A stretch of 64,000 nt of DNA, from NCBI GenBank assembly GCA_003313425.1, contig NHZP01000023.1, positions 372,001 to 436,000 on the forward strand. Direction: 5' to 3'. Shown here one piece after another: positions 1 through 11,285 of this stretch; positions within the stretch are counted from its first letter, which is position 1, and each line of letters begins with the position of its first letter. The stretch is from Pseudopyrenochaeta lycopersici (taxonomy: Eukaryota; Ascomycota; Dothideomycetes; Pleosporales; Pseudopyrenochaetaceae). The translations under genes were made by a program, and so were the position numbers. The notes below the pieces were generated by a model. That model was not told the origin of the DNA. It searched no databases and saw only the letters and a list, made by a program, of their open reading frames with translations.

Positions 1-809
1 CAATTGCAGACTAGACTATCGCTGTCCAAAGTACGAAACTGAAGTGAACCACTCCAGGGGGCCGTCATGACGTTTGTTTCGTAGTAGTGGGGATGTGGAG
101 TGAAACAACTTGCAATAGTAAGCGTGCGCTATCACTGTTTTCAATGTGTGATGGTATGGTCTAAAGCAGCCGGTGCATGCATGCTAGCCAGATAGCCCGA
201 TGCACGCTGCAACGTGATAGGATACTGGTAGATCAATTTCTTGGCTGATCTACATCGGATGGCCAGTTCCTTGAGAATATCAAGCAGGTACGCTATTGAA
301 ATTCACATGCATCGTTGCTGTGAAACAGGGCATGAGCATAATTACTGTTCGTCATCTGCAAGCCTCGTAAACCATGTGCAACAACAACAACCACCGATTT
401 GCTGATTCGGGATTACAATCCCGACGTACTTGGCTTCGCTTCGCATGGCATCGTATATCAACGTCCATCTGATATTACCCGGCGGATGCCCTGTTAGAAC
501 AACGCCATGCGGAGAAATTTCTGTATCCGGCTTGGCCCTATATGCACGCACGACAGCTGTGTCACACCACAAGCTTTTTCTTGACGTTGAGGAATCCGTA
601 TCGTACTGGTGGGAGCCTAGATCCGGGCTCATCATGAAGATGATCATTCTCTTTATCTTCCTTGAGGCATCGTGCAATCAGAGGCGCCTTTGGACTAAGC
701 GTTCAAGCACAAATATGAGGACTGTGGCACTTGCTAGGTACGGGTCGCTTTGTTCTTCGAGCTCAGCGAATAAGTAGTGACGAGATGGGTTAAGGGATAA
801 TAACACTAT
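1..809. other. Intergenic, no gene recognised
   Basis: The only open frames here are short, overlap on both strands and show no recognisable domain. A short palindromic GCATGC stretch lies near 176-186. I see nothing else that I can support. Confidence 0.5.
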
Positions 810-2099
810 TCACACCCGACTCTCAGGATACACGATGCGCTGCTCTTCGACTTCCAAGGCAGTTGCTCGCCATGCTCCGTCGTCATATACTCTGCTGGGC
901 ACCGCAGGTCGCTGCTCGCCATTTTCAACAGATTTGAGCACATAGGCTTCGTTCTGAATGATTGTACCTGCAGAGCCACCTCCTGAGCTAATCTTGCTTC
1001 CTTTGCCATAGCTTTTGCCACCGCTTCGTTCACGGCTGTGATACTGATACGTACCGTTTTGACTCCTTTCTCTCTGTGCTCTTGAAAAGAGCGCCTTGAG
1101 GGCTGGTATCGATGCGCACAAGATGCCCAAGTTGACCTCAACCATGCTCCAGACATTGATGGGAACGGCGTCGAAGAAGGGGTCTTTGGACTGGGTGTAG
1201 ATCCGGATCGAATGGAGACGCACAATTGAAGCAATGCAGGAGAAGATTCCGAGGCTGAAGATGACAATCAGAGCGAGTTTTTCCCGCCCGGGGCGTTGTA
1301 CTTTAAGCAGTGTGGAGATGGGGAGCACGATGATCCAAATATCGATTGCGATGTGTACCGCGCTTGTTGCTGCATTATATGAGTTATCGTAGCGTAAAGC
1401 ATATGTGTAAGTGGTCTCACTGTAAAAGAATGCCGTAGTGTTTATACACTTTCCTTGCACCATGCCTGTGAAGTCCCACATTTTGTGCAAGGGTATGCAC
1501 TGCGTCAAGCAAACAATCAGACATACGCCGCAAAAGGTCGCCAAAAAATAAATAGTGCCTTTGCAGAGGTGCTCGAATTTCTTCGCTGCAGCTGGGAGAA
1601 TAGTTAGGGATAGCCTCTCATAGGTTGGAAAGAAGACCTACCGACGCGCAAGTAAAAGAAGAGTATTGAGATCTTGATGGCATTGACGAGAAAGTAGTAG
1701 ATGATCTCGATAGCCAGCGTTGTCTGCACTTGGTTCACCATCTGCTCAGGCTTCAACACTCGCATACTGAAGCCCAATCCATTTTCTCGCAGGGCAAAGA
1801 TAGCGACAAGGTATGCGATCGTGAGTAGCTAGGAGTGTCAGCGAAATATGCTAGAGTAGGTCTAAAGTTACAAACCAACGCTATCAGCATCGCCCAGTCA
1901 TCTCGGCCCACGTTCCGAAGTATAAATGTGCGTGTATACATGCGAAGAGCAACGATGACAACTAGCACTTCTTAGCCCCCAGTAGATCTTCAAAGAAGTG
2001 GATATAATCACCCGAGAGTGCCGTAAGCCCTGTGCTAACACCGATGCATACATTCTGGCTCGCGAGGCCCTTCGCCATTATCTCGTTAGTGGAAGGCAT
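810..2099 (-). CDS. Rhodopsin-domain (PTH11-like) integral membrane protein
   Basis: Spliced model of 382 aa with exons 2099-2012, 1967-1876, 1828-1642 and 1591-810. The product resembles the large fungal family of seven-helix proteins with a 'rhodopsin domain', related to PTH11-type receptors. Visible family marks are the N-terminal helix followed by ALRMYTR, the segment NVGRDDWAMLIAL, the loop CIPLHKMWD, and later helices VHIAIDIWIIVLPI and LALIVIFSLGIFSCI. A Ser/Gly-rich cytoplasmic tail ends the protein. No CFEM domain is present before the first helix. The second to fourth exons join cleanly with GT-AG introns. The first intron (44 nt, donor GTGATT) and the chosen ATG are the least certain part. 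Such proteins sit in the plasma membrane. Ligand and role are unknown. Confidence 0.8.
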
Positions 2100-2959
2100 G
2101 GTGGTAAAGGATCAAACCAAGAATACAGCAAAGGTTGCCAGGAGATCTTGCAACTCTACAGCCCGAGGGGGGCGTGGGGATATGTAGATTCGGCGCATAA
2201 TGGAAGATGCTTGGTATGAGACGAGCCAGACTAGAGTGCAAGCCACCGTTGCAAGGTTCTAAGGTTTAGAGCTGGAAATATTACAATAAAGTTTCCAGGA
2301 TGTGTTTGTGGCACTCGAAACCATGCAGGGCCTCGAACCTGCAGCCGTCGAAACCACAAGTGACTGCTGTTCCCGAACTGTTCAGTGGTCGATCATACGT
2401 CTGATGTATATTCGACGGTGATATAGCCGTTGTCAGCTAGAGGTGATCAAACGAGTCAGTCGATACGAATAAGGCGTGCATTTCTACGCGAATTTACAGG
2501 TCATTCGAGCGAAGTCGCGACGAGGACGTTGAAGTGCTCTCCTGTTTAGCGTCATATTTGTTGGCACCCGACGAACTCGCCAGAAAAGATCGGCAGCAAT
2601 AGGAGTACCACAGTTACGATACACCAAGGGCTGTGACATGCTATGACGAGCTGCATTTCTGGTTCTCCTCTTATTAGGCTAAAAACCCTCATGCGAGAAA
2701 ATGTGGTATCACTTTGCGGGGTACGAACGGAAAAGAGTCGTCCGGCTGAGCCGGATGTAGCGCAAATGAAATCTTGGGAACAATGCGACTTAGTCCAGAT
2801 TCGTGGATCTGATAAGAACCAGGAGCTGGAATGATCGACGATGATCGATGCACATACGATGATTGAAAGACGGTGAGGGAGAATTGACTTGCCATAATGA
2901 ACATGCTTGGTGACACGTGATGAATAATGTATGCTTTTACAGCCCATAAGCATATCACC
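2100..2959. other. Intergenic, no gene recognised
   Basis: Lies between the start of the rhodopsin-domain gene and the stop of the Nudix gene, both minus strand. Short frames occur on both strands but none has a recognisable domain or codon pattern. A tRNA-like B-box is seen near 2330 on the minus strand but does not fold as a tRNA. Confidence 0.5.
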
Positions 2960-3967
2960 TCAGACCAATTTCCACCGTTTAGCGAACTCTATGCCTTCGG
3001 CAAGCGTACCCACCCTTGCATCAATCGCATAGCCTTGTTGCTCGAACTTGATACACTCATTCCAGAGATCCTTAAGCGGAACAGAGAATGTCTCAATGAA
3101 CTCGTTTTCCTCTAGTTCAGGCTGAGGATTCTGGTTTTCCGGGCGAGAGAGATCGACCGTGACGTGAATCATGCGCAAGTTGGTATTGCAGAAGCCTGGG
3201 TCTGCGCCGAATGTTAGTCGGTTTCAAGAGCACGACAATAAGGCTCCCATCACGCCTTGCATTTCGGCAGGAAACAAAACTCAAGGAACATGGCGTCGAT
3301 GTGTGGAAGGGCCGACAGTGCGTGGCGTTCAATTGCCGAACGAATGCCGAGCACACATCAGCGACGGAGAGAGCTAATAATGTCTGAAAACTGATAATCT
3401 TATCAGCTGCAAGTACTCACCATTGAACATCACAGGGCTAACATCGAAGCTCCGGTCTTTGACCACTTCGCCAATGTAGCCAGTCTCTTCCTTCAGTTCG
3501 CGCACGGCGCATGTCTCCGGCGACTCGTCAGCATCCATCAAGCCGGCGGGAACCTCGATGACTGTGGCGTTCACTGGTGGACGCCATTGCTTCTGGAGGA
3601 CAATGCGAGGCTCATCATTTGGCTTGGCCGGGTCTTGAAGAATGGCTGCGACACCAACGCCGTCAATATCAGTGCCTTTCGGCCGTGTGAGACGTTCGGC
3701 AGACTCCCATGTGCGTTCGATGCCATTGGGATCAGTGTATGTTGTTCTAATGACAGTCAACACTCTATGATCTTTATTTGTAGAGGGTTATGAGATGTTC
3801 CAGTCGCCTAGTACCTGCTTACGTACTTGACGAGGGTCGCCCACTTCGCATCCTTGTACTCCTGAAAGGAATCAGGAAGTTGTCTCACTTGATAGGCAGA
3901 GTTGACTAACTAAAGGCTCTTTCCTGAGGACCTTTGACTTGTCAGAGGTGTTTTGAGAGGTTGCCAT
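2960..3967 (-). CDS. YSA1: Nudix hydrolase, ADP-ribose pyrophosphatase (YSA1-like)
   Basis: Four exons (3967-3911, 3861-3827, 3746-3421, 3201-2960) give 219 aa. The Nudix box is complete: G-x5-E-x7-REL-x-EE-x-GY, within GLMDADES...RELKEETGY. It is preceded by the substrate-side segment QWRPPVNATVIEVPAG. Downstream, DPGFCNTNLRMIHVTVDL matches the YSA1/NUDT5 type. These enzymes split ADP-ribose and related nucleoside diphosphate sugars to AMP and ribose 5-phosphate, with Mg2+ held by the Nudix glutamates. All three introns have GT-AG ends and short fungal lengths, except the third (219 nt). The start at MATSQNT is the first ATG that splices into the conserved frame. Substrate is inferred from family resemblance. 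Confidence 0.9.
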
Positions 3968-6363
3968 TGCAATTGCAGTGCTCCGCAATCAGCTCAGTGC
4001 GGGGTGTTTGTTGGTCGACGTTATGTGAAGAATGGAGGGATGTCGCCTTTAGCGCAATGCTACGTGACGACACACATCGCGACTTCGCGCCAAGAGCCTC
4101 ATCACAACAGTCTCAAGATAGCGCTCCAACTATAGAGACGACTTTGCACGTTCCATTACATCGTTCCACTTCAGGGGTTATTGCTTACTTCAAGCGAGAT
4201 TAGCATTGTCATGCTCATCAGTCTCGACGACCTCAGCTCTCCAAATGCCGCCGGCTTTGACGCCAACGTTGCGACGGTCGGGAACGGCCAGGATTGCAAA
4301 GGCGAGCAGCCATTGAGCCGGTCGTTGGGCGGCGAAAGCGCATGGAACCTAGGCGAGACTCAGCTCCGCGGTACGCTGTGGCCCTAGATTTCCGCCAACC
4401 TGGCCGTAGGCGAGGCTTAGAATCGATAGTCCAGCTTTTGCGGCTCTCAGGCGCCCAGTGGACCACTGTTGACCTCAGGGACCGCCGACGATTTTTACAA
4501 TTGCAATTTCTTTATTCTGGGACCGCCTCCTTTTAAGTCGTGGTGACTGACTACGAAAACTTTGGGGAGGGGTTCACTCAATCGATTCTCGGCACGGCCG
4601 GCGAAATAATACGAGGGCGTTGATGATCCTTGGAAGCGCCTAACAGCAGGCAAACCTTCTCTGTCTCTGCGCAACGGCCACCTCAGAATCCAGACTCTCA
4701 ACGGGTTGGCGTCAAAATCACGATCGACCAGGGGCCAAGGAAGCTCAACGCCTTGCCGTCAGCGGCAGTTCACGATGCAGTTGAGGCGGGAGCTTGCATC
4801 CTCGACGGCGGCATGCCATTTTCACAACAAAATTGTGGGCTTTCTGCTAAGGTCAGATGATTACGCTCTGCACATTGGCCTTGTTTCTCCGCGCTGTGTC
4901 TCCACAGCAGACGTTTGCATTGATTGCGAAAACTCCTTCGCTCACCGGTAGCGTCATAAGCGAAGGTTCCGTGTTTCGTTTTTGGCGGACGTCTGCCCAT
5001 TCAATCGTGGTGCGACATATGCTGCGCCTGTCAAGGCTGTCACGCGTTGTTGCGGTTAGCATTGTACGGCCGTGAAACAGAGCCGCCGGGCCTACTTCCG
5101 CTACACTGCTTGCGTATTCGTATAAACCACGCGTCTCGCAAAAGGCGTTGCAGCGACGTCACGTTTTCAAGGAGCTTATTCAATGCACGCATCGAGTCCA
5201 CGAGGTTACCGTGAGGGAATTAGGGCTGAGAAAGGGATCGACTTCGGGAGATGTCCTCTGCGACAGGGCAAAAGCGTGCCGTGCCCTTGCGCTGGCTTTT
5301 TTTGGGAGGAGGAGGCGTGATGCGTTGACCCTATTCTCTGCTTGGCATATCCAGCCCGGGTTAGGCGCTATTTGATCTTTCCCCTGCCAAGACCTGCCGG
5401 GCGGCCATAAGTGGGTGGCCTTTGCTGTTTGGGCTGCCGCTTTGCCTGTTCCTGTGCAAGGGCCCCCACTGGTGTCAGGGGCATAACGGAACGAGGAGCG
5501 AATCATGACTTTGTCAGCCGTCAACATGACTTTGCCAAACGCCTGATATTCGCCACACATTTGCCATCACGTCGCGGGCGCTCGCCATCTACATGCTCTC
5601 CATCTGAGGGCATACTGAGCGCCGAAAACCATGGAGCTTCGAGTCTAGCAAAGTGTCCTGCCGGCCGGCAAAATTGCGAGAACTTTGTCCTGAAACCCCG
5701 AGTCGGCCACCCAGTAGAAGCTTTCAGTCTCTTCCGAGCGCCGACATATGCGCAAGGCTGGCTACGTATGGGCGCCGGCCGGCCCACGCCCTCAAACCTT
5801 GCCATCCTTAAATAGGTTACTTCATCTGAATCAGTCTTCCTTTTTTGGCGGTGTGCACAGTTCAGCTGGCTTTGATTGGCCCTCGACTTCGCTTCCCGGA
5901 CCAGCATTGAGATCTAGGCTGTCACTCTGCTTTTAGATCCTAAGCAAACGTGCCGACAGCGTATGGATGGCGCCAGACTGAAGCAGGCAGCGCGCGCCTG
6001 CGTGAGCCAGCCTCTTTTACTCCTCTTTCCTCCCAGCTTACTTTACTTCTCTTCGATTTTTCAGGTGCTCGCGCTTCAAGTCATTCATTCCAGTGTGTCT
6101 CGCTCACACGTCCTTTCGTTTCGAACAAGCATCGTGTCGTCTGCGTTGTGCTTTTAGAATCTGGACTTTTTTTCGCATATACCCGACATCCCCGCCTGAA
6201 AGATTGTACTCCCTGAACCAATTTGGAAGGACCGATCACCTGTGGCATTGTACACCAACCTTGGCCCTCGGCTGCGAGCACGTCGCACCCAACAATTTTT
6301 CCGGACGAAGCGCATTAGCCACTACTACTGAGAGCTGTTCTCTCACACACACGTCTTATCACA
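3968..6363. other. Long divergent intergenic region
   Basis: About 2.4 kb between the minus-strand Nudix gene and the plus-strand membrane-protein gene. Many short frames overlap on both strands, which is usual for GC-rich non-coding DNA; none carries a domain. The last 400 bases (about 6010-6360) are pyrimidine-rich with repeated CTTTT/CTCTTT runs, as is common in promoters and leaders of filamentous fungi. This probably holds the leader of the gene starting at 6364. Confidence 0.5.
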
Positions 6364-7952
6364 ATGTCGGCAACAAGTTGGTTTGGAAACCTGCAGCTGG
6401 CGTACAAGTACATGTGAGTACTCGCAACCAACTACTTTGCCCCTGTAAACTGACCCAATTAGCATCGTCTTCCTGGCTTTGCTTGTCTTGGTCATTTTGG
6501 CTGGCTTTGTCAAAGTACTGTTTGACCGCAGGAAGTAAGTGATACTTTACAACTCAAGTGCAACCCCCAAGCTTACCATTGATCAGGTTGAAGAAGGCTA
6601 AGAAGGCGGAGCTGGAGGCTGGTCCCAAAGAGGATACTGTTGAGCTCAACCAGCGCGAGAAGGATGAGGGAGACCTGTTTGGTATTCGCGCCATCGAGGC
6701 TGGTTTCTTTGCTGGTGTCGCTCAATCGCGCCCAACTTCAAGAGCCGGATCCATTATCGAACATCCGTCTATGAGCTCCAGCACGCTGGTGGGCGGCAAC
6801 CCTAACTCTCCTCTGATGAAGGGACACTCGAACAACAACAGTGTCCTCAGTCTGCAATTGGGCAACAGCAAGGACGCAAACTCGCAACGAAGAATATCCC
6901 CTCCCTCAATGAAACTCCGCCCATCTGAAGCCGAACTGAGTGGAAGACATAACCACAATGGTGCCGTCGACATGTCCCTACATGTTCCTCCTTCTCCTGG
7001 TCTTCCGCGGGGTCCACCTTCTCCTACCTTCGGCGGGTCCGACAGTGACAGCGATGATTTCACTTCTCCTCGATCAATGTCTCCTCGATCTGCTGATTTC
7101 AACCCGCAACACTACGCGCCAGCACCCAAGATTCCCATGCCTGATGCTCTCCGAGTCTCGTATCATTCCGGAGAGGACAACCAAGCAAAGTCACAGTCAG
7201 CTTCCTTCAACAACTCGCCCGGCCAGTCACCCACTCCTCCTTCGCCCGGCAACCCGCCTGCAGCAAGACTACCTACACTTCCAGCGACTGCTCTGAGCAA
7301 GGACTCGCGCTCGCCGTCTCCCGAATCCGACCCTCCTCGCGTCCGGGTTCATCAGCCGAGTAGGTAGATTTCCTTAGTGCGTTTTGTGTAATTTTAGCAT
7401 TTAATAGACAATACGGGCAATTCCTGACATTTGTGGCAAGACAATGAGCCTTCGCAATCCTCTTTCGCCCCTCACCTGCAGCCGCAAACGTACACAGCCA
7501 CCCATAACCGCGACGGAAGCAATGCCAGCAGCATTTATAGCAACGGAAACCGACTGAGCACGTTCCAAGCATACCAAGCATATCAGAAACAGGCCGATCG
7601 CTCGGGCTCGGCAGCTTCGACCGAATCATACAACTATGGCTTTTCATCAACGGATGAGTCGGGCCGGACGTCGGTTGTGCTGTCGTCTGCCGACAAGGAC
7701 GAGGAACGACGTCCCAGTCAGTCAAGCTCACATCTTGCACCTGCCTCGTTGCACAATGGCCAGGCTGGAAACAAGGACCCTCGACTCAGTGACTTTTATG
7801 ATGCCTACTACCGCAACTCACACATCGGACCTTCTCAACCAATCGATACGAAACGCCCTGCTGTCGACAGGCAATCTACTATCATAGAGGTCGACTCACC
7901 GATGCCGTCACCGCTGTTCCCGAAATCACATCAGCCTGGAGCAGCCTTCTAG
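6364..7952 (+). CDS. Single-pass membrane protein with long disordered tail, unknown function
   Basis: Exons 6364-6413, 6463-6534, 6587-7359 and 7441-7952 give 468 aa. The short N-terminus is followed by one strong hydrophobic span, IIVFLALLVLVILAGFVKVLF (roughly residues 17-37), then a basic patch (DRRKLKKAKK). The rest is rich in Ser, Pro, Asn and Gln and should be disordered. Two stretches look more constrained than the rest: DLFGIRAIEAGFFAGVAQSRP and, near the C-terminus, DPRLSDFYDAYYRNSHIGP. The basic flank suggests the tail faces the cytoplasm. I do not recognise a named family. If the third intron is retained, the protein would end at 7367 (VHQPSR). The spliced form is preferred because the downstream frame stays open for 512 nt and contains the second constrained stretch. 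Confidence 0.75.
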
Positions 7953-8950
7953 TGACGTTGAATTCCGAACACGACAAGGCTTAGTCTAGCGTCCGAGAGG
8001 GAACACTAGTGATTTGCTTCCGAGTCTTGCTTCATATCTTCAGATCCGCCATGCTTCGTCAGCAGCCCTACCGTATATTTACGCACAGAGCAATTTCAGC
8101 ATGTTTTCAGCGAGGCGTCTCTTAGGGTTTTCCATCTTTGGTTTTGATATTGATTTTCTGGTGTTTGTGAACAAAGAGGATGGGGAGGGGGTCAGGAGGA
8201 GGCTTGGAGAACAGGACACGTAACGGGCGACGAATGGCGCACGTAAAAAAGGAACAAAACGACGCGATGCTTCTTACCACTCACTACCATTATGCATTAC
8301 CGCCAGTACTGATTTCCTTAATTAATTTCTATTAGACTTGGTGCCGCAAGGCGCGAAGTATTACTCAAATGAGCTGTTCAATACATTAGCTCCACGGAGC
8401 CCATTCTTTCACCACATACCCTGGAAGTTCAGAGTCGAGGTTTAAGATAGCCAAAAAAAAATATCATTATCCTAGAAATGTAAAGAATATTCTGTTGTAG
8501 TTCCACGAGGACTATGAAGTGGATTCCAAGACAGGACAGGCATAACCAATAGACGGCTATTCGAGTTCACTTCGTCCTTGAAAGCCGTCGCATTGCATCT
8601 TGAGAGTAAATAATGCAGAGGATCGCTGGAAAGCTTTGCCCAACGCAAGATGATGGTTCGATGAAAAGGATGAATTGCGAGTGGATGAAATGACCTTCAC
8701 GCCACTGGGCCTAGGGCTCGGCATGTGCCCCTGGCAAAATAATCAAAGCGGTGAGCCGATCCTTGCCTGCACCATGGCTGCTTAAGATCGAGCGGTCGCC
8801 ACCAGCAGCGACTGGACCGTGAACAACGACTCTTGACGTTTCTGCACTCGTCGTGACGCATGCGACGTCCCTCGCACTCTTGACGCCAACTTGCCCCTCC
8901 CCACTAGTAGTCGAATTGGGTCCTTCAACAGGCCCGCCACGTCCGTCGCC
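7953..8950. other. Intergenic, 3' end and ERG1 promoter
   Basis: About 1 kb between two plus-strand genes. It becomes AT-rich around 8300-8500, with TTAATTAATT near 8320 and an A-run near 8453-8462. It should contain the 3' end of the upstream gene and the promoter of the squalene epoxidase gene. No open frame with a recognisable domain. Confidence 0.5.
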
Positions 8951-10552
8951 ATGCTCACAATGTTTTCCGGAACGAAGATAACGGCGCTGCCACCCGGCGT
9001 CTCCACCTCGCCTTCGCCCTCTCTGCGCGCAAGAGGCACCTCTTCCTCGTCTGTGCCCAAAGGCGATTCCACACATACGTCAGACTACCGCGAAGAGAGA
9101 CGCCGCGTGCACCACGAAGCGGATGTCGTAATCGTGGGTGCCGGCATTGTCGGATGTGCGGCAGCAGTTGCCTTTGGAAGGCAAGGTCGCAGCGTCATAT
9201 TGCTGGAGAAGAGCCTGAAGGAGCCGGATAGGATTGTCGGCGAGTTGCTGCAACCCGGCGGTGTCAATGCGCTGGAGAAATTGGGGATGAGGGGTAATGG
9301 CTTCTTGATGATTCTCAATTGAGAGGCACAACACACTGACAGCAGAACAGACTGTCTCGACGACATCGATGCAATCCCCTGCTACGGCTACCAAGTCTCC
9401 TACTATGGAGAACCCGTACATATTCCCTACCCCGAGAATCTTCTCACATCATCGCCTTCAAAGCCGCCGGAAGGTCGCTCCTTCCACCACGGCCGCTTTA
9501 TCTCGAAACTGAGGGCAAAGGCAAGAGCAACACCAAACGTAACTGTCGTCGAGTCGACCGTCACAAATGTCGTAAAGAGCGACTACACGAACCAAGTCCT
9601 GGGCGTTGCTTGCCAAACAAATGGCAAAGAGGACTACTACTTCGGCGCCGTTACGCTGGTCGCAGACGGCTATGCGTCCAAGTTCAGGAAAGAATATCTG
9701 CCTCACCAACCACAAGTGCGGAGCAAATTCTATGGCCTTGAGATGATAGACGCAGAGTTACCCATGCCAGGCCACGGACACGTTATCCTGACTCAGGCGC
9801 CACCAATTCTTATATACCAGATCGGCACACACGAAACGAGGATACTAGTCGACGTGCCCGAAGGCTTACCAAGCGCAAGCGTCAAGGCAGGAGGAGTGAA
9901 GAATCACATGCTCACTGTTGCTCTACCGAACCTACCGCAATGCGTCCAACCCGCTTTCCGAAAGGCCATTGAAGATGGGAAATTGCGCTCAATGCCCAAT
10001 TCCTTCCTCCCTCCCGCGACCCAGAAAACACCAGGGCTGATCATGCTCGGAGACGCAATGAATATGCGCCACCCGCTCACAGGTGGCGGCATGACCGTAG
10101 CATTCAACGACGTTGTCACTCTCTCCACATTACTATCACCAGAAAACATACCAAACCTCGAAGACACATCGGCCGTTCTAGACGCAATGGCGACATTCCA
10201 CTGGTCCCGCAAATCCAACTCCTCCGTCATCAACATTCTTGCCATGGCTCTGTACTCGCTCTTCGCAGCCGACAACCCCCACCTGACGGCTCTCAAGAAT
10301 GGCTGCTTCAGGTATTTCCAGCGCGGCGGTGTTTGTGTGAGCGAGCCAGCTGGTTTGTTGAGTGGCTTGATCAGCAACCCTTGGACGTTGATTTATCACT
10401 TCTTCTCAGTCGCTTTCTACGCAGTGTGGTGCAGATTATGCGAGGTGCAGGTTTGGAAAGCACCATATGTTGTATTGGTGGAGAGCACTATGATTGTTTG
10501 GACAGCCGCGAATGTTCTCGGCCCATATCTAGTCTGTGAGGTCAAGCGGTAG
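8951..10552 (+). CDS. ERG1: Squalene epoxidase (squalene monooxygenase)
   Basis: Exons 8951-9293 and 9351-10552 give 514 aa. The enzyme oxidises squalene to 2,3-oxidosqualene, the first oxygen-requiring step of ergosterol synthesis, at the ER and lipid droplets, using FAD. The FAD dinucleotide fold is clear: VVIVGAGIVGCAAAVAF with the acidic end of strand 2 in VILLEK. VGELLQPGG follows. The second FAD motif is seen as LVADGYASKFRK, and the third as GDAMNMRHPLTGGGM. The C-terminal hydrophobic region fits membrane attachment. The single 57-nt intron restores the conserved GMRDCLDDIDAIPCYGY. A second ATG at 8960 could also be the start. The N-terminal 40-50 residues are Ser/Pro-rich. Family members are the target of allylamines such as terbinafine. 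Confidence 0.93.
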
Positions 10553-11285
10553 TGTGTCACGGGCTGCTCAACTGCAGCAGGCAGATGCGAGGATGTATTT
10601 GACGAAAAGTGGGATGATACAGGTGTATATACTTCACTTGCTTCCAGCATTTTTGCTGAGTTTAGATTACAGGGCATGCGGGTTGGCGTTTTGGATTTGG
10701 GAAGCGCGACTGACGACGTCGTTTTTAAGACCTGTACAAGGGAAAATCGCTACATATTGAAGCAACCAATAGTAATATAATATTTCAAGAAGTACACATC
10801 TACTTCACGACATGATTTGTCTTTGTTGACGGAGTTTTCCTGAATACTTGTCCACCCCATGATTCCCGTCAGGCATCTGGCAAAGACTGAATAAGTTTTC
10901 CCGACCTTGGGCTTCGACTACATGGCATTAGGTGGACGAGTTAAATCAAATGTGTGGCAAGCTAGCGTTGGTCATGCAGCAGCACAGTTGTATGTATGCA
11001 TGTGTGTATATTTACTTGAGATTTTATCATAGGTATCGTAGCGTATCATATGCACCTGCCACTTCTGTGCCGGCAAAGGCTATTCTTTCGTAAAAACCTA
11101 TACATAAAAAGTAAAGCCAGACCAAAGTCAACCCAGTCCAACCACCAACTCCGGCCCATTCAAATTCAGCGACAACTCCGATGGGCCTGCAGATTGCCGA
11201 TTGTGCATGCACAATTGTCTATGTCTTCAGTCTCCTCATCAAGCTTATAGCCGTTGGTAGCCTCAGGCTCTTGTCGAGTGTTCGC
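10553..11285. other. Intergenic between convergent genes
   Basis: Lies between the 3' ends of ERG1 (plus) and CTP synthase (minus). AT-rich around 10750-11110, with TATATAATATTT-like sequence near 10770 that could serve 3' end formation. No supported gene. Confidence 0.5.

Noticed and set aside
2318..2395. tRNA-like sequence on the minus strand, with a B-box-like GGTTCGAGGCC and a TTGTGGT stretch like a His anticodon loop
   Set aside because: The stretch beside TTGTGGT does not form a five-pair anticodon stem, the T-loop would need eight bases and the acceptor stem pairs only in part. It could be a decayed tRNA but cannot be supported as a gene.
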